Shown: positions 45,772-56,686, numbered from the stretch's first letter. The stretch is 64,000 bases of DNA from Oleisolibacter albus (GCF_003336875.1 NZ_QGNJ01000002.1:1-64000), one strand, 5' to 3'. Numbers and translations: made by a program. The notes: generated by a model not told the origin, from the sequence alone.

Positions 45772-47589
45772 ATGCGGCGCCTCGCCCTTCTTCTCGCCCT
45801 GTCCTGCCTCGTCGCCCCTGCGGCCCTGGCGGCAGCCCCCACCACCGCCGGGTCCCGGCCCCACAATGTCATCCTGTTCGTGCCCGACGGGCTGCGTGCG
45901 GCCATCGTGCGGCCGGACACGGCGCCGGCCCTGGCCGATTTGCGTGACAGGGGCGTGAACCTGGCCAACAGCCACTCGCTCTATCCCACCTTCACCACGC
46001 CCAACGCCTCGGCCCTGGCCACCGGCCATTATCTCGGCGACACCGGCGATTTCGGCAACGCCCTCTATACCGGCGTGCCCATCGCTGCGGCCACCGGCAG
46101 CGTCACTCCCTTCATCGAGGATGACGCCGTGCTGGAGGAGCTGGACGAGAAGTATGGCGGCAATTTCCTGAACGAGAGCACGCTGCTGCATGCGGCCCGG
46201 CAGGCCGGCCTGTCCACCGCCGCCGTCGGCAAGCTGGGGCCGACCAAGATCCAGGATGTCTCCGAGCCGTCCACCGGCCGCACCACCCTGGTCTTCGACG
46301 ACCAGACCGGCACCGACAAGGGCGTGGCGCTGCCGCCGGACGTGCTGGCGGCGTTGCAGGCAGCCGGGCTGCCGGCCAAGGCGCCGGGCCGGGGCGAGAA
46401 CGGCAAGACCAATCCCGGAACCCAGGTGGCCAATGTGGAGCAGCAGCGCTGGTTCACCGATGTGGTCACCCAGGTGCTGCTGCCCCGCTTCCGTCAGGCG
46501 GACAAGCCCTTCTTCCTGGTCTACTGGTCGCGTGATCCCGACGGGACCCAGCACAATCAGGGTGACAGCCCCGGCAGCCTGACCCCCGGCATCAACGGCC
46601 CGACCTCGCTGGCGGCCATCCGCAATGCCGACGACAATCTGGCCCGTCTGCGTCAGGCGCTGAAGGCGCAGGGTCTGGAGGACAGCACCGACATCCTGGT
46701 GGCCGCCGACCACGGCTTCTCCACCATCGCCAAGGAGAGCGCCACCAGTCCGGCGGCCAAGGGCAGCTATCCCGATACGCCGGCCGGCCAGCTTCCGTCC
46801 GGCTTCCTGGCGCTGGATCTGGCCAAGGCGCTGAATCTGCCGCTGTTCGACCCGGACAAGGGCAATGCGCCGGTGCCGGCCGGCGGACATCCCTCGCGCG
46901 GCAACGGGCTGATCGGCCCCGATCCGGCCAAGCCGGTGCTGATCGTCGCCGCCAATGGCGGGTCCGACCTGCTGTATCTGCTGGACGATGCCACGGCCAA
47001 GCCGGCGGCCGAGACCGTGGTCACGGCGCTGCTGGCCCAGGACTATGTCAGCGGTGTCTTCGCCGATCAGGCGCGGCTGGGGGCCATCCCCGGCACCCTG
47101 CCGATCGAGGCCATCAATCTGGTGGGGTCGGCCAAGCTGCCGCGCCCGGCCCTGGCGGTCAGCTTCCGCAGCTGGAGCACCGGCTGCGACACGCCGGAGC
47201 TGTGCGCGGTGGAGATCGCCGACACCGGCCTGCAGCAGGGCCAGGGCATGCATGGCAGCTTCAGCCGGGCCGACACCCACAATTTCCAGGCCGCCATCGG
47301 CCCGGACTTCAAGGCCGGCTTCGTCGATGCCGCCCCCAGCAGCAACGCCGATATCGGCCGCACCATCGCCCATCTGCTGAAGCTCAAGATCGAGGACAAG
47401 GGGCATCTGGTCGGGCGGGTCCTGACCGAGGCCATGCCCGGCGGTGTGCTGCCGTCGGTGCAGAGCCACCGCATGATGGCCCGCCCCGGTGCTGACGGTC
47501 TGGCGACGGAGCTGCGCTGGCAGTCCGTCGGCGACACCCACTATTTCGATGCCGCCGGCTTCAAGGGGCGGACGGTCGGCCTTGAGTAA
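45772..47589 (+). CDS. periplasmic alkaline-phosphatase superfamily phosphodiesterase
   Basis: A 605-aa exported enzyme (signal peptide RLALLLALSCLVAPAALA). VILFVPDGLRA near residue 35 supplies a metal Asp, PTFTTPNASALATGHYLGD near 74 the Thr nucleophile, VYWSRDPDGTQHNQGD near 250 further metal Asp and His, VAADHGFST near 310 the DH pair, and MHGSFSRADTHNF near 497 a final His. This is the nucleotide pyrophosphatase or sulfatase-like fold. The substrate (phosphodiester, nucleotide or phospholipid) is unknown. Confidence 0.85.
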   Translation: MRRLALLLALSCLVAPAALAAAPTTAGSRPHNVILFVPDGLRAAIVRPDTAPALADLRDRGVNLANSHSLYPTFTTPNASALATGHYLGDTGDFGNALYTGVPIAAATGSVTPFIEDDAVLEELDEKYGGNFLNESTLLHAARQAGLSTAAVGKLGPTKIQDVSEPSTGRTTLVFDDQTGTDKGVALPPDVLAALQAAGLPAKAPGRGENGKTNPGTQVANVEQQRWFTDVVTQVLLPRFRQADKPFFLVYWSRDPDGTQHNQGDSPGSLTPGINGPTSLAAIRNADDNLARLRQALKAQGLEDSTDILVAADHGFSTIAKESATSPAAKGSYPDTPAGQLPSGFLALDLAKALNLPLFDPDKGNAPVPAGGHPSRGNGLIGPDPAKPVLIVAANGGSDLLYLLDDATAKPAAETVVTALLAQDYVSGVFADQARLGAIPGTLPIEAINLVGSAKLPRPALAVSFRSWSTGCDTPELCAVEIADTGLQQGQGMHGSFSRADTHNFQAAIGPDFKAGFVDAAPSSNADIGRTIAHLLKLKIEDKGHLVGRVLTEAMPGGVLPSVQSHRMMARPGADGLATELRWQSVGDTHYFDAAGFKGRTVGLE

Positions 47590-47659
47590 GGACTGACCGC
47601 CCTTTATTCCTGCATGGAAAACCTCCGCACGGGGCGGTGGGGGAAGGGGGCGGATCGGC

Positions 47660-49237
47660 ATGGGCTGGTGGAACCGTTGGGCAATGGCCGGGCTGCTGGT
47701 GCCGTTGCTCGCTGCCGCGCCCGTGCGGGCGGATCAGGTCCTGCAGGTGGGCAATGGGGATGAACCGGGGACTCTGGACCCGCAGAAGTCCCTCGACGTT
47801 CCCGGCGGGCGCATCCTGTTCTCCCTGTGTGAGGGGCTGGTCGGCATGGATGCCGCCGGCCGCCCCATCCCTGGCGCCGCCGAACACTGGCACATCAGCG
47901 CCGATGGCCGCACCTGGGTCTTCACCCTGCGGGCCGGTGCGCGCTGGTCGGACGGGCGGGCCATGTCGGCGGAAGACTGGGTCTGGTCCTGGCGTCGGGC
48001 CGTGACGCCCGCAATCCGGGTAGGGCTGCCCGAGGTGCTGGCCCCGATCCGGCATGCCGAGGCCATCATGGCCGGACGCCTGCCTCCCGATATGCTGGGG
48101 GTCCGGGCGCTGGATGCGCGGACGCTGGAGGTGGAGCTGGAACGCAACAGCCCGGAATTCCTCTACAACATGTCGGAGCGGGCGGCCATGCCCGTGCCGC
48201 GGCATGTCATCGAGGTCAAGGGCGATGCCTGGACCCGGCCCGGAACCATGGTCTGCAACGGCCCCTTCACCCTGACCGAGCAGGTGCCGCATGCCTATGT
48301 GCGCGCCGTGCGCAACCCCTATTTCCATGATGCGGCGTCGGTTGCCCTGGACGCGGTGGTCTGGCACGCCAGCGAGGACAATCAGACCGAGCTGAAGCGG
48401 TTCCGCACCGGCGAGCTGCATGTGACCGATACGGTTCCCAGCGCACAGCTGGATTGGACGCGCGACCATCTGGCCCAGGCCCTGCGGGTCGCCCCCTATG
48501 CCGCCACCGTGTTCCTTGTGCCGAATCTGACGCGGGAACCCTGGGCGTCCAGCCCCGGGCTGCGCCGCGCCCTGGCGCTGGCCATTGATCGGGACATGCT
48601 GGTGTCGCGCATCACCCGGGCGGGGGAGCGGCCGGCCTACACGCTTGTGCCGCCGGGCCTGGGGGGGATCGCGGGGGGACCGGACTGGGCGGCATGGCCG
48701 CAGGAGCGCCGTGATGCCGAGGCGCGCCGGCTGATGCGGGACGCCGGCTATGGTCCGGAGCGGCCGCTGTCGCTGGAACTGACCTACAATGGCAACGACA
48801 CCAACGACCGCATCGTCGTGGCCGTGGCTGCCATGTGGCAGGCCAAACTGGGGGTGCAGACCGTTTTCCGTGCCGAGGATCTGAAGCAGCAGGTCGCGCG
48901 GATGCGCAGCAGGAACTGGACCGACCTGATCCGCATCAGCTGGGCCTGGAACCGTGCCCGCGGCTATCTGGCTCCCATGCTGCCGGGCGCGTCGAACTGG
49001 AACGGCTATGACAGCCCAGCCTTCCGGACGGCCATGCTCCAGGCCGACATGGCCCGGGACGAGAAGGCCTATGCCGCCCTGCTGGGCACGGCCCAGCTGA
49101 CGGCCCTGGCCGACATGCCGGTAATCCCCCTCTATCATCAGACCAGCCGCCATCTGGTCAGCCCCCGCGTGCGGGGCTGGACCGACAATGTCATCGACCT
49201 GCATCTGCCACGCTGGCTGTCGCTGGCCGATCAGTAG
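47660..49237 (+). CDS. peptide ABC transporter substrate-binding protein (OppA-like)
   Basis: A 525-aa periplasmic protein with signal peptide (MAGLLVPLLAAAPVRA). NGDEPGTLDPQKSLDVPGG near residue 33 and LCEGLVGMDAAGRPIPGAA are diagnostic for family 5 solute-binding proteins, as is WVFTLRAGARWSDGRAMSAE. It resembles the OppA group for oligopeptides. No permease or ATPase genes are adjacent, so it is an orphan component. GGGGAAGGGGG precedes ATG 47660. Confidence 0.92.
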   Translation: MGWWNRWAMAGLLVPLLAAAPVRADQVLQVGNGDEPGTLDPQKSLDVPGGRILFSLCEGLVGMDAAGRPIPGAAEHWHISADGRTWVFTLRAGARWSDGRAMSAEDWVWSWRRAVTPAIRVGLPEVLAPIRHAEAIMAGRLPPDMLGVRALDARTLEVELERNSPEFLYNMSERAAMPVPRHVIEVKGDAWTRPGTMVCNGPFTLTEQVPHAYVRAVRNPYFHDAASVALDAVVWHASEDNQTELKRFRTGELHVTDTVPSAQLDWTRDHLAQALRVAPYAATVFLVPNLTREPWASSPGLRRALALAIDRDMLVSRITRAGERPAYTLVPPGLGGIAGGPDWAAWPQERRDAEARRLMRDAGYGPERPLSLELTYNGNDTNDRIVVAVAAMWQAKLGVQTVFRAEDLKQQVARMRSRNWTDLIRISWAWNRARGYLAPMLPGASNWNGYDSPAFRTAMLQADMARDEKAYAALLGTAQLTALADMPVIPLYHQTSRHLVSPRVRGWTDNVIDLHLPRWLSLADQ

Positions 49238-49317
49238 CGCCGCCCCGCAGGGCGTGCAGACCCCGCCTGTCACGGCAGCCTTTGACTCCGCGCCCATTCT
49301 GCCCCATCTAGCGGGCC

Positions 49318-50520
49318 ATGGGTGCAGAACATCACAGCAAAGCCTTCGCGCCGGCGCCGCGGGCGGACGGGCGTATCAATCTGGTCGGTCTTTCCCGCGA
49401 GGAGCTGGAGGCCACGCTGACGGCTGCCGGGCTGGAGAAATTCCGGGCGCGGCAGGTCTGGCACTGGATCTATTACCGCGGCGTGACCGACTTCGCCGCC
49501 ATGACCACGCTGGCCAAGCCGGCGCGGGAGAAGCTGGCCGAGCATTTCGTCGTCGACCGGCCTGTGGCGGTGAAGGATCTGCAGTCGGAGGACGGCACGC
49601 GCAAATGGCTGTGCCGCTTCCATGACGGGCAGGAGGTGGAGGCCGTCCATATCCCCGAGGAGGACCGCGGCACGCTCTGCGTCTCCTCGCAGGTGGGCTG
49701 CACCCTGACCTGCCGCTTCTGCCACACAGGAACCCAGCTGCTGGTGCGCAACCTGCGGGCCGACGAGATCGTCTCCCAGGTCATGCTGGCGCGCGATGCG
49801 CTGGGCGAATGGCCCAGCCCGCCCGAGGGGCGCATGCTGTCGAACATCGTGATGATGGGCATGGGCGAGCCGCTGTTCAATTACGACAATGTGGCCAAGG
49901 CTCTGAAGATCGTCATGGATGGCGAGGGCATCGCCATCTCCAAGCGGCGCATCACGCTGTCCACCTCGGGCGTGGTGCCGATGATGAAGCGCTGCGGCGC
50001 CGAGCTGGGTGTCAATCTGGCCGTGTCGCTGCATGCGGTGAACGACGAGCTGCGCAGCCGCATCGTCCCCATCAACCGCAAATACCCGCTGGCCGAACTG
50101 ATGGAGGCCGTGCGCACCTATCCCGGCCTCAACAACGCCCGCCGCGTGACCTGGGAATATGTCATGCTGAAGGGCGTCAACGACAGCCTGGCCGATGCGC
50201 GCGAGCTGGTGCGGCTGATCCGCGGCATCCCGTCGAAGATCAACCTGATCCCGTTCAATCCCTGGCCCGGCGCCCCGTTCGAGTGCAGCGACTGGTCCCA
50301 GATCCAGCGCTTCTCCGACTTCGTCAACGAGGCCGGCTATGCCAGCCCGATCCGCACCCCGCGCGGCAAGGACATCCTGGCCGCCTGCGGCCAGCTGAAG
50401 AGCGAAAGCCAGCGGCCCACGGCGTCGCAGCGCGCCGCCCAGATGGAGGTCCACAAGGCCCTGGCCGCCGAATACGCCGCCCGCGTGGCCGAAAAGGAAG
50501 CGGCCCTGTCACTGGGATAG
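49318..50520 (+). CDS. rlmN: 23S rRNA/tRNA adenine C2-methyltransferase RlmN
   Basis: A radical-SAM enzyme that methylates A2503 of 23S rRNA and A37 of some tRNAs. The 400-aa protein has [17 protein letters not shown] near residue 43, the cluster motif [11 protein letters not shown] near 128, [12 protein letters not shown] near 181, [10 protein letters not shown] near 218, and the acceptor Cys in [15 protein letters not shown] near 355. The sequence is full length. Confidence 0.97.
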   Translation: MGAEHHSKAFAPAPRADGRINLVGLSREELEATLTAAGLEKFRARQVWHWIYYRGVTDFAAMTTLAKPAREKLAEHFVVDRPVAVKDLQSEDGTRKWLCRFHDGQEVEAVHIPEEDRGTLCVSSQVGCTLTCRFCHTGTQLLVRNLRADEIVSQVMLARDALGEWPSPPEGRMLSNIVMMGMGEPLFNYDNVAKALKIVMDGEGIAISKRRITLSTSGVVPMMKRCGAELGVNLAVSLHAVNDELRSRIVPINRKYPLAELMEAVRTYPGLNNARRVTWEYVMLKGVNDSLADARELVRLIRGIPSKINLIPFNPWPGAPFECSDWSQIQRFSDFVNEAGYASPIRTPRGKDILAACGQLKSESQRPTASQRAAQMEVHKALAAEYAARVAEKEAALSLG

Positions 50521-50598
50521 GCCAGGGGTCGGGCGACGTCCGTCGCCCTGATGCGCGCCGGCATGGGACGGCGTGCCGACAGGAGGCCGAAAAGACGG

Positions 50599-50629
50599 AA
50601 GGCGCAGGGTCACCCCTGCGCCTTCGTCC
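50599..50629. terminator. bidirectional terminator between rlmN and the iron ADH
   Basis: AAGGCGCAGGG (50599-50609) pairs with CCCTGCGCCTT (50614-50624) across a four-base loop between two convergent genes. Both flanks have short A or T runs. Confidence 0.8.
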
Positions 50630-50651
50630 TATCCGTGGGAGGCGTGCGTGC

Positions 50652-51800
50652 TCAGAAGGCGGCCAGGAACACCTGTTCCAGATCCTCCTGGGTGGCGCGG
50701 CGCGGGTTGGTCAGGCCGCAGACATCCTTCATGGCGTTGGCGGCCAGGGTGGGGACGTCCTCCTTCTTGGCGCCCAGATCGCTCAGCCCGGCGGGGATGT
50801 TGACATCCTTGGCCAGGGCGCGGATGGCGGCGATGCAGGCTTCGGCGCCGGCGGCGTCATCCTTTCCGGTCACATCCAGACCCATGGCAGCCGCCACGTC
50901 CCGCAGGCGGGCGGCGGCGACCGGGGCGTTGAAGCTCTGCACATGCGGCAGCAGCACCGCGTTGCAGACACCGTGCGGCAGGTCGTAGAAACCGCCCAGC
51001 TGGTGCGCCATGGCATGGACATAGCCCAGCGAGGCGTTGTTGAAGGCCATGCCGGCCAGGAACTGCGCATAGGCCATGGCCTCGCGCGCGGCCACGTTCT
51101 TGCCGTCCTTCACCGCGGTGCGCAGGTTGCTGACGATCAGCGTCACCGCCTTCAGGGCGCAGGCATCGGTGATCGGGGTGGCGGCGGTGGAGACATAGGC
51201 CTCCACGGCGTGGGTCAGGGCGTCCATGCCGGTGGCGGCGGTCAGGGCCGGCGGCATGCCCAGCATCAGCTCGGGGTCGTTGACCGACAGCATCGGGGTG
51301 ACATGGCGATCGACGATGGCCATCTTCACATGCCGCGCCTCGTCGGTGATGATGCTGAAGCGCGTCATCTCGCTGGCGGTGCCGGCCGTGGTGTTGATGG
51401 AGATCAGCGGCAGCTGCGGCTTGGCCGAGCGGTCCAGACCTTCGTAATCGCTGATATGGCCGCCATTGGTGGCGCAGAGCGCGATGCCCTTGGCGCAGTC
51501 GTGGGGCGAGCCGCCGCCCAGCGAGATCACGCAGTCGCAGCCGGCTTCGCGCAGCTTGGCCAGACCGGCTTCCACATTGCCGACGGTCGGGTTCGGCTTG
51601 GCCCCGTCATAGAGGGTGACCATGATGCCGCCCTCGTTCATCAGATCGATCACCTTCTGCGCCAGGCCGGATTTCGCCAGTCCGGCGTCGGTGACCAGCA
51701 GGGCATTGTTCAGCCCGCGGTCAGCGATGGCCTTGACCGCCTCGGACAGGCAGCCCGCGCCCATGATGTTGATGGCGGGGATAAAGAAGGTGCTGCTCAT
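50652..51800 (-). CDS. iron-containing alcohol dehydrogenase
   Basis: A 382-aa group III metal ADH, similar to YiaY and Adh[19 protein letters not shown]-like nucleotide loop ([15 protein letters not shown]) near residue 93, [14 protein letters not shown] near 137, and metal His residues in [19 protein letters not shown] near 260-280 are intact. The enzyme interconverts alcohols and aldehydes; the substrate is unpredictable. The promoter side (51801-52021) shows no clear operator. Confidence 0.93.
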   Translation of the reverse strand: MSSTFFIPAINIMGAGCLSEAVKAIADRGLNNALLVTDAGLAKSGLAQKVIDLMNEGGIMVTLYDGAKPNPTVGNVEAGLAKLREAGCDCVISLGGGSPHDCAKGIALCATNGGHISDYEGLDRSAKPQLPLISINTTAGTASEMTRFSIITDEARHVKMAIVDRHVTPMLSVNDPELMLGMPPALTAATGMDALTHAVEAYVSTAATPITDACALKAVTLIVSNLRTAVKDGKNVAAREAMAYAQFLAGMAFNNASLGYVHAMAHQLGGFYDLPHGVCNAVLLPHVQSFNAPVAAARLRDVAAAMGLDVTGKDDAAGAEACIAAIRALAKDVNIPAGLSDLGAKKEDVPTLAANAMKDVCGLTNPRRATQEDLEQVFLAAF

Positions 51801-52021
51801 GGTACTCTCCCTTGGCGGAAGCGCGGCTTGCGGTGCCGCGACGTTTCAGTCGATCCGCACGCTAGGGCGTCATCTCCATCGGGACCTTGATCTGTGTCAG
51901 GCCTATCCGTTGGGATGGGCAATAGCTTCGGGCCGACGCTGTTCCATCGGCGTGGGACCGGCCGGCGTGGGGTCGGCCGGCAAGGGATTGGCCCGGCGGG
52001 GTGCGCCCGGCCCGCTGCGCC

Positions 52022-54949
52022 TCAATGCGCCTCGGCCCAGCTGCGGCCGGTGCCGGCCTCGGCCACCAGGGGGACGCCCAGGCTGGCAGACCCCTCCATG
52101 ACCCGGCGGACCAGGGCCGCCGTCTCTTCGGCTTGATCCGCAGGCACTTCGAACAGCAGTTCGTCATGCACCTGCAGCAGCATGCGGGCGTCGAGCTTGG
52201 CCGCCGTCAGCGCGCCGGGCAGGCGGGCCATAGCGCGCTTGATGATGTCGGCGGCCGTGCCCTGCACGGGCGCGTTGATGGCCTGGCGCTCGGCATAGGC
52301 ACGGCGGGCGGCGTTCTTCTCCTGGATGCCGGGGATCCAGCATTTGCGGCCCCACAGTGTCCGCACATAGCCGTGCGCGCGGGCGAAGGCCTTGGTCGTT
52401 TCCATGAAGCTCTGCAGCTCGGGGAAGCGCTCGAAATAGGCCTTGATGAAGGCGCCGGCCTCGCCGGGCATGATGCCCAGCTGGCGCGACAGGCCGAAGC
52501 TGCTGATGCCGTAGATGATGCCGAAATTGATGGCCTTGGCCCGGCGACGGATCTCCGGCGTCATCGCGGCCAGCGGCACGCCGAACACCTGGCTCGCCGT
52601 CATGGCGTGAATGTCGATGCCCTCGTTGAAGGCCTGCTTCAGGGCGGGGATGTCCGCCATCTCCGCCACCAGCCGCAGCTCGATCTGGCTGTAGTCCACC
52701 GACAGCAGCACATGGCCCGGCGCCGCCACGAAGGCGCGGCGGATCTTGCGCCCCTCCTCGGTGCGGATGGGGATGTTCTGCAGATTGGGGTCGGTGGAGG
52801 ACAGCCGGCCGGTGGAGGTGATGGCCATGGCGAAGCTGGTATGGACCCGGCCGGTGCCGGCGTCGATCTGCTCGGCCAAGGCGTCGGTATAAGTGGATTT
52901 CAGCTTGGCGAACTGACGCCAGTCCAGCACCTTCTGGGCGATTTCCACCCCGCGCTCGGCCAGGTCCTCCAGCACGGCGCTGTCGGTGGACCAGGCCCCG
53001 GTCTTGCTGCTCTTCTTGCCGCCGGGCAGTGTCATCTCCTCGAACAGGATCTCGCCCAGCTGCTTGGGGCTGCCCACGTTGAAGCTGCGGCCGGCGGCGG
53101 CCTGGATCTCGGCCTCCATCACCGCCATGCGCTCGGCGAAGTCGCCGGACAGCTGGCGCAGCACGGCCCGGTCCACCAGCACACCGGCCATTTCCATATC
53201 GGCCACCACCCCGACCAGGGGCCGTTCGATGGTCTCATAGACCGTGACCATGCGGTCGGCCAGCAGGTCGTGCTTCAGCACATGCCACAGCCGCAGGGTG
53301 ATATCGGCATCCTCCGCGGCATAGGCCGTGGCCTTGTCCAGCGGCACCCGGTCGAAGGTGATGCGGGCCTTGCCGGTGCCGGTGACGGCATCATAGCTGA
53401 TGCAGCTGTGTCCCAGATGCAGCAGCGCCAGCTCGTCCATGCCGTGGCCGTGCTTGCCGCCGGCCAGCACATAGGACATCAGCATGGTGTCGTCGATGGG
53501 GGCGACGCGGATGCCGGCCTTGGCGAACATCTGCGCGTCGAACTTGATGTTGTGCCCGATCTTCAGCACGCCGGGATGTTCCAGCAGCGGCTTCAGCAGG
53601 GCCAGGGCCTGATCCACCGGGATCTGTGCCGGCGGCGGCGGCGCGGTGCCGAAATCCAGGCCGCCGGACGGCTCCTTGGGCGAGGCCGGGTCCACATGGC
53701 GCAGCGGGATGTAGCAGGCCCGGCCGGGGCGGGTGGCCAGCGAGATGCCGACCAGATTGGCCCGCACCGGGGTCAGCCCGTCGGTTTCCGTGTCGACGGC
53801 CACGGCGCCGGCCTCCAGCGCCTCCTCGATCCAGGCGGCGAGGTCCTCCGCCGAGGTCACACAGGCATAGTCCACGGTCTCCGGCCGCGGGATATGGGCA
53901 TCGCCGCGCGCCATCGCGGCTTCCGCCGGGGCCTGTGGGGCATAGCTGCGGCTGTCCAGCCGTGTCCGTGTCTCGGCCCCCGCCGGCTCCCGCGCCGGGG
54001 CGTCGGGGCCGTCGATCAGCCGGCCGTCGCCGGCCATCTCGGCCTCCACCTTGTGGATGATGGAGCGGAAGCCCTGCTGCTTCAGCCAGCCGATCAGCTT
54101 GGCATGGTCGGGCTCGCGGACCTGTAGATCCTCCACCGGCACCGGCACCGGCACCTGCGGGTCCAGCGTCACCAGCCGCTTGGAGATGCGGGCCAGCTCG
54201 GCATTCTCCAGCAGCTTCTGCCGGCGGCCGGCCTGCTTGATCTCGCCGGCCCGCTCCAGCAGCGCCTCCAGCGAACCGTATTCGGTGATGAGCTGGGCCG
54301 CCGTCTTGACGCCGATGCCGGGCACGCCCGGCACATTGTCGACGCTGTCGCCGGCCAGCGCCTGGACATCCACCACCTTCTCCGGCGGGACGCCGAACTT
54401 CTCCGCCACCTCCTCCGGCCCGATCAGCTTGCCCTTCATCGGGTCCATCAGCCGCACGCCGTCCTGCACCAGTTGCATCAGATCCTTGTCGGAGCTGACG
54501 ATGGTCACCGGGCGGCCCCGTTCCCGCGCCTGGCGGGCATAGGTGGCGATCAGGTCGTCGGCCTCGTACCCCTCCAGCTCCAGGCAGGGCAGGCAGAAGG
54601 CCTCCACCGCCTCGCGGATCAGGGCGAACTGCGGGCGCAGATCCTCCGGCGGCTCGGGCCGGTGGGCCTTGTAGTCCGGATAGAACTCGTTGCGGAAATT
54701 CAGGCGCTTGGCATCGAAGATGACGGCCACCGCCTCCGCTTTCAGCTCGGCCAGCAGCTTCATCAGCATGTTGGTGAAGCCCAGCACGGCGTTGACGGGG
54801 GTGCCGTCCGGCCGGTTCAGCGGCGGCAGGGCATGATAGGCCCGGAAGATGAAACCCGACCCGTCCACCAGATAGAGCGGGCTGCCCGCGGCGCCGGCCG
54901 GATCGGCGGCGGCAGGGGCGGGGGCGTCAGTGCTGGTGTCGCTGGTCAT
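52022..54949 (-). CDS. polA: DNA polymerase I
   Basis: A 975-aa enzyme for repair and Okazaki fragment processing. The 5'-nuclease domain (residues 20-300) has YLVDGSGFIFRAYHA, GYEADDLIATYA and DSVDNVPGVPGIGVKTAA. The 3'-5' exonuclease is intact, with VAVDTETDG and HNIKFDAQMF. The polymerase has motif A DYSQIELRLVAEM, motif B RRRAKAINFGIIYG and motif C LLQVHDELLFEVP. ATG 54949 is used; the frame runs open upstream into non-conserved sequence. Confidence 0.97.
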   Translation of the reverse strand: MTSDTSTDAPAPAAADPAGAAGSPLYLVDGSGFIFRAYHALPPLNRPDGTPVNAVLGFTNMLMKLLAELKAEAVAVIFDAKRLNFRNEFYPDYKAHRPEPPEDLRPQFALIREAVEAFCLPCLELEGYEADDLIATYARQARERGRPVTIVSSDKDLMQLVQDGVRLMDPMKGKLIGPEEVAEKFGVPPEKVVDVQALAGDSVDNVPGVPGIGVKTAAQLITEYGSLEALLERAGEIKQAGRRQKLLENAELARISKRLVTLDPQVPVPVPVEDLQVREPDHAKLIGWLKQQGFRSIIHKVEAEMAGDGRLIDGPDAPAREPAGAETRTRLDSRSYAPQAPAEAAMARGDAHIPRPETVDYACVTSAEDLAAWIEEALEAGAVAVDTETDGLTPVRANLVGISLATRPGRACYIPLRHVDPASPKEPSGGLDFGTAPPPPAQIPVDQALALLKPLLEHPGVLKIGHNIKFDAQMFAKAGIRVAPIDDTMLMSYVLAGGKHGHGMDELALLHLGHSCISYDAVTGTGKARITFDRVPLDKATAYAAEDADITLRLWHVLKHDLLADRMVTVYETIERPLVGVVADMEMAGVLVDRAVLRQLSGDFAERMAVMEAEIQAAAGRSFNVGSPKQLGEILFEEMTLPGGKKSSKTGAWSTDSAVLEDLAERGVEIAQKVLDWRQFAKLKSTYTDALAEQIDAGTGRVHTSFAMAITSTGRLSSTDPNLQNIPIRTEEGRKIRRAFVAAPGHVLLSVDYSQIELRLVAEMADIPALKQAFNEGIDIHAMTASQVFGVPLAAMTPEIRRRAKAINFGIIYGISSFGLSRQLGIMPGEAGAFIKAYFERFPELQSFMETTKAFARAHGYVRTLWGRKCWIPGIQEKNAARRAYAERQAINAPVQGTAADIIKRAMARLPGALTAAKLDARMLLQVHDELLFEVPADQAEETAALVRRVMEGSASLGVPLVAEAGTGRSWAEAH

Positions 54950-55132
54950 CGGGCGTGTCCGCTGTTCCGGAAGCGTTCGTGGCGGCGAACATGGCCCAGG
55001 ACGGCGCGGGAGTCGAGGGGCTGCCCGGAGAACACAGGTCCCGTGCCGCCGGCCATAGTGCGCCGTGGCTGGCGGCCCGGCCTCGGTCGCGCCTATACTT
55101 CGCCTGTCCCTGTTCCCGCGCCCGGACGTCCC

Positions 55133-56686
55133 GTGACCGTCATCCCGTCCCGCTTCCGCCAACTGGGGACCGCCCTTCTGGGGCTTCTCCTGCTGCTGAC
55201 CGCGCCGCCCCTGGCCGCCCCGGTCCTGGCCGCCGAAGGGGGGACGCTGCCCATGACCCTGCTGTTCGTCGCCCGCACCGGCGATCCCGAGGGGTGGGAG
55301 GGACAGGGCGGTCTGGCGCGCCTGGCCACGCTGCTGGCGCGGGAACGCTCCGGCAGCCGGCCCACCCTGCTGCTGCATGGCGGGGACGTGCTCAGTCAGG
55401 GGCCCCTGTCCGCCTTCGACCAGGGTGCGCACCAGATCGACCTGCTGAACCGGCTGCGTGTCGATGTCATGGGGGTGCAGGCGCTGGACTTCAACCATGG
55501 CGAGGACATCATCAGCCGCCGGGCGCAGGAGGCCGTGTTCGCCGTCGTCGCCAGCAATGTGCAGGATGCGCGCAGCAACCGGCCGCTGGACGGGCTGGAG
55601 CGGTCGGTGCTGCTGAAGGCCGGCGGCGTGGCCGTGGGCGTGGTGTCACTGCTGGGGCCGGAGGATCTGTCGCGGACCACGGCCCGGGACAGCCGGGTTC
55701 TGGACCCGCTGGAGGCGCTGCGGGTCCAGGCGGCGGCCCTGCGCGGCCGTGGCGCGCGGCTGGTGGTGGCGCTGACCAGCGACCGCGGTGATCTCGACCA
55801 TGCCGTGGCCGCCAGCGGCCTGGCCGATATCGTCGCCACGGTCCAGCGCGCCAGCGAAAAACCGGGCAGCCGCCAGGACGGTGCCGTGCTGACCGTGGTT
55901 CCGGGGACGGCGGGCACCAGCGTCATCGCCGTCGATCTGGAGTTTCGCGCCGGGGATGCGGGGCCGGCACGCTCTGCCGTGCGCGTGCTGAGTACCGCCG
56001 GTCTGCCGCCCGATCCGGCCATGGCTGCGCTGGTCGATGCGTATGTCCAGCGCCTGGCACCCCGCCGCGCGGCGCCGGTGCTGGCCCTGACCGCCGCCGC
56101 CGATACCCGCGTCGGCCCCATCCGTCAGGCCGAGAACGGTCTGGGCAATCTGGTGGCGGATACGGTGCGGCGGACCGTGCGGGCCGATGTGGCCCTGATC
56201 AATGGCGGGTCCTTCCGCAGCTTCCGGACCTATGAGGCCGGCACGGTCCTGACCCGGCAGGACATCATGGAGCTGCTGCCCTTCCGCAACCGCATCCTGC
56301 TGCTGCGGGTCAGCGGTCAGCAGCTGCGCGCCGCGCTGGAGAACGGCGTCTCCACCCTGGGCCTCGCCGATCCGCCGGACGGACGCTTTCCCCATGTGTC
56401 CAATCTGCGGCTGCGGATTGACGCCACGCGCCCGCCGGGACAGCGTGTCCTGGCCGTCAGCATCGGCGGCGAAGCGCTGGAGAATGACCGCCTGTACCGT
56501 CTGGCCGTGCCCGATTTCCTGGCCGACGGTGGCGACGGCTACCGCATGCTGGCCGATGCGCCCCGGCTGCTGGGGCCGGCGGAAGCCGATCTGCTGTCCA
56601 CCATCCTGATGGCGGAGTGGGGCAATCTCGGTCATGCCGCGCCCGAGATCGATGGCCGGCTGCAACTGGAACATGCTGTGCCGTGA
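55133..56686 (+). CDS. 5'-nucleotidase-like exported protein with degenerate phosphatase domain
   Basis: A 517-aa protein (GTG start, signal peptide LLGLLLLLTAPPLAAPVLAA). The layout is that of UshA-type nucleotidases: metallophosphatase then 5'-nucleotidase C-terminal domain. The C-terminal block NGLGNLVADTVRRTVRADVA with LINGGSFRSF is intact. The metal domain is not: the first Asp-x-His is replaced (LLFVARTGDPEG), GNHEFD reads ALDFNHGED, and the later His is missing (VALTSDRGD). Only LHGGDVLSQGPLS and VASNV remain near consensus. It may have lost phosphatase activity. It is divergent from polA. Confidence 0.75.
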   Translation: MTVIPSRFRQLGTALLGLLLLLTAPPLAAPVLAAEGGTLPMTLLFVARTGDPEGWEGQGGLARLATLLARERSGSRPTLLLHGGDVLSQGPLSAFDQGAHQIDLLNRLRVDVMGVQALDFNHGEDIISRRAQEAVFAVVASNVQDARSNRPLDGLERSVLLKAGGVAVGVVSLLGPEDLSRTTARDSRVLDPLEALRVQAAALRGRGARLVVALTSDRGDLDHAVAASGLADIVATVQRASEKPGSRQDGAVLTVVPGTAGTSVIAVDLEFRAGDAGPARSAVRVLSTAGLPPDPAMAALVDAYVQRLAPRRAAPVLALTAAADTRVGPIRQAENGLGNLVADTVRRTVRADVALINGGSFRSFRTYEAGTVLTRQDIMELLPFRNRILLLRVSGQQLRAALENGVSTLGLADPPDGRFPHVSNLRLRIDATRPPGQRVLAVSIGGEALENDRLYRLAVPDFLADGGDGYRMLADAPRLLGPAEADLLSTILMAEWGNLGHAAPEIDGRLQLEHAVP

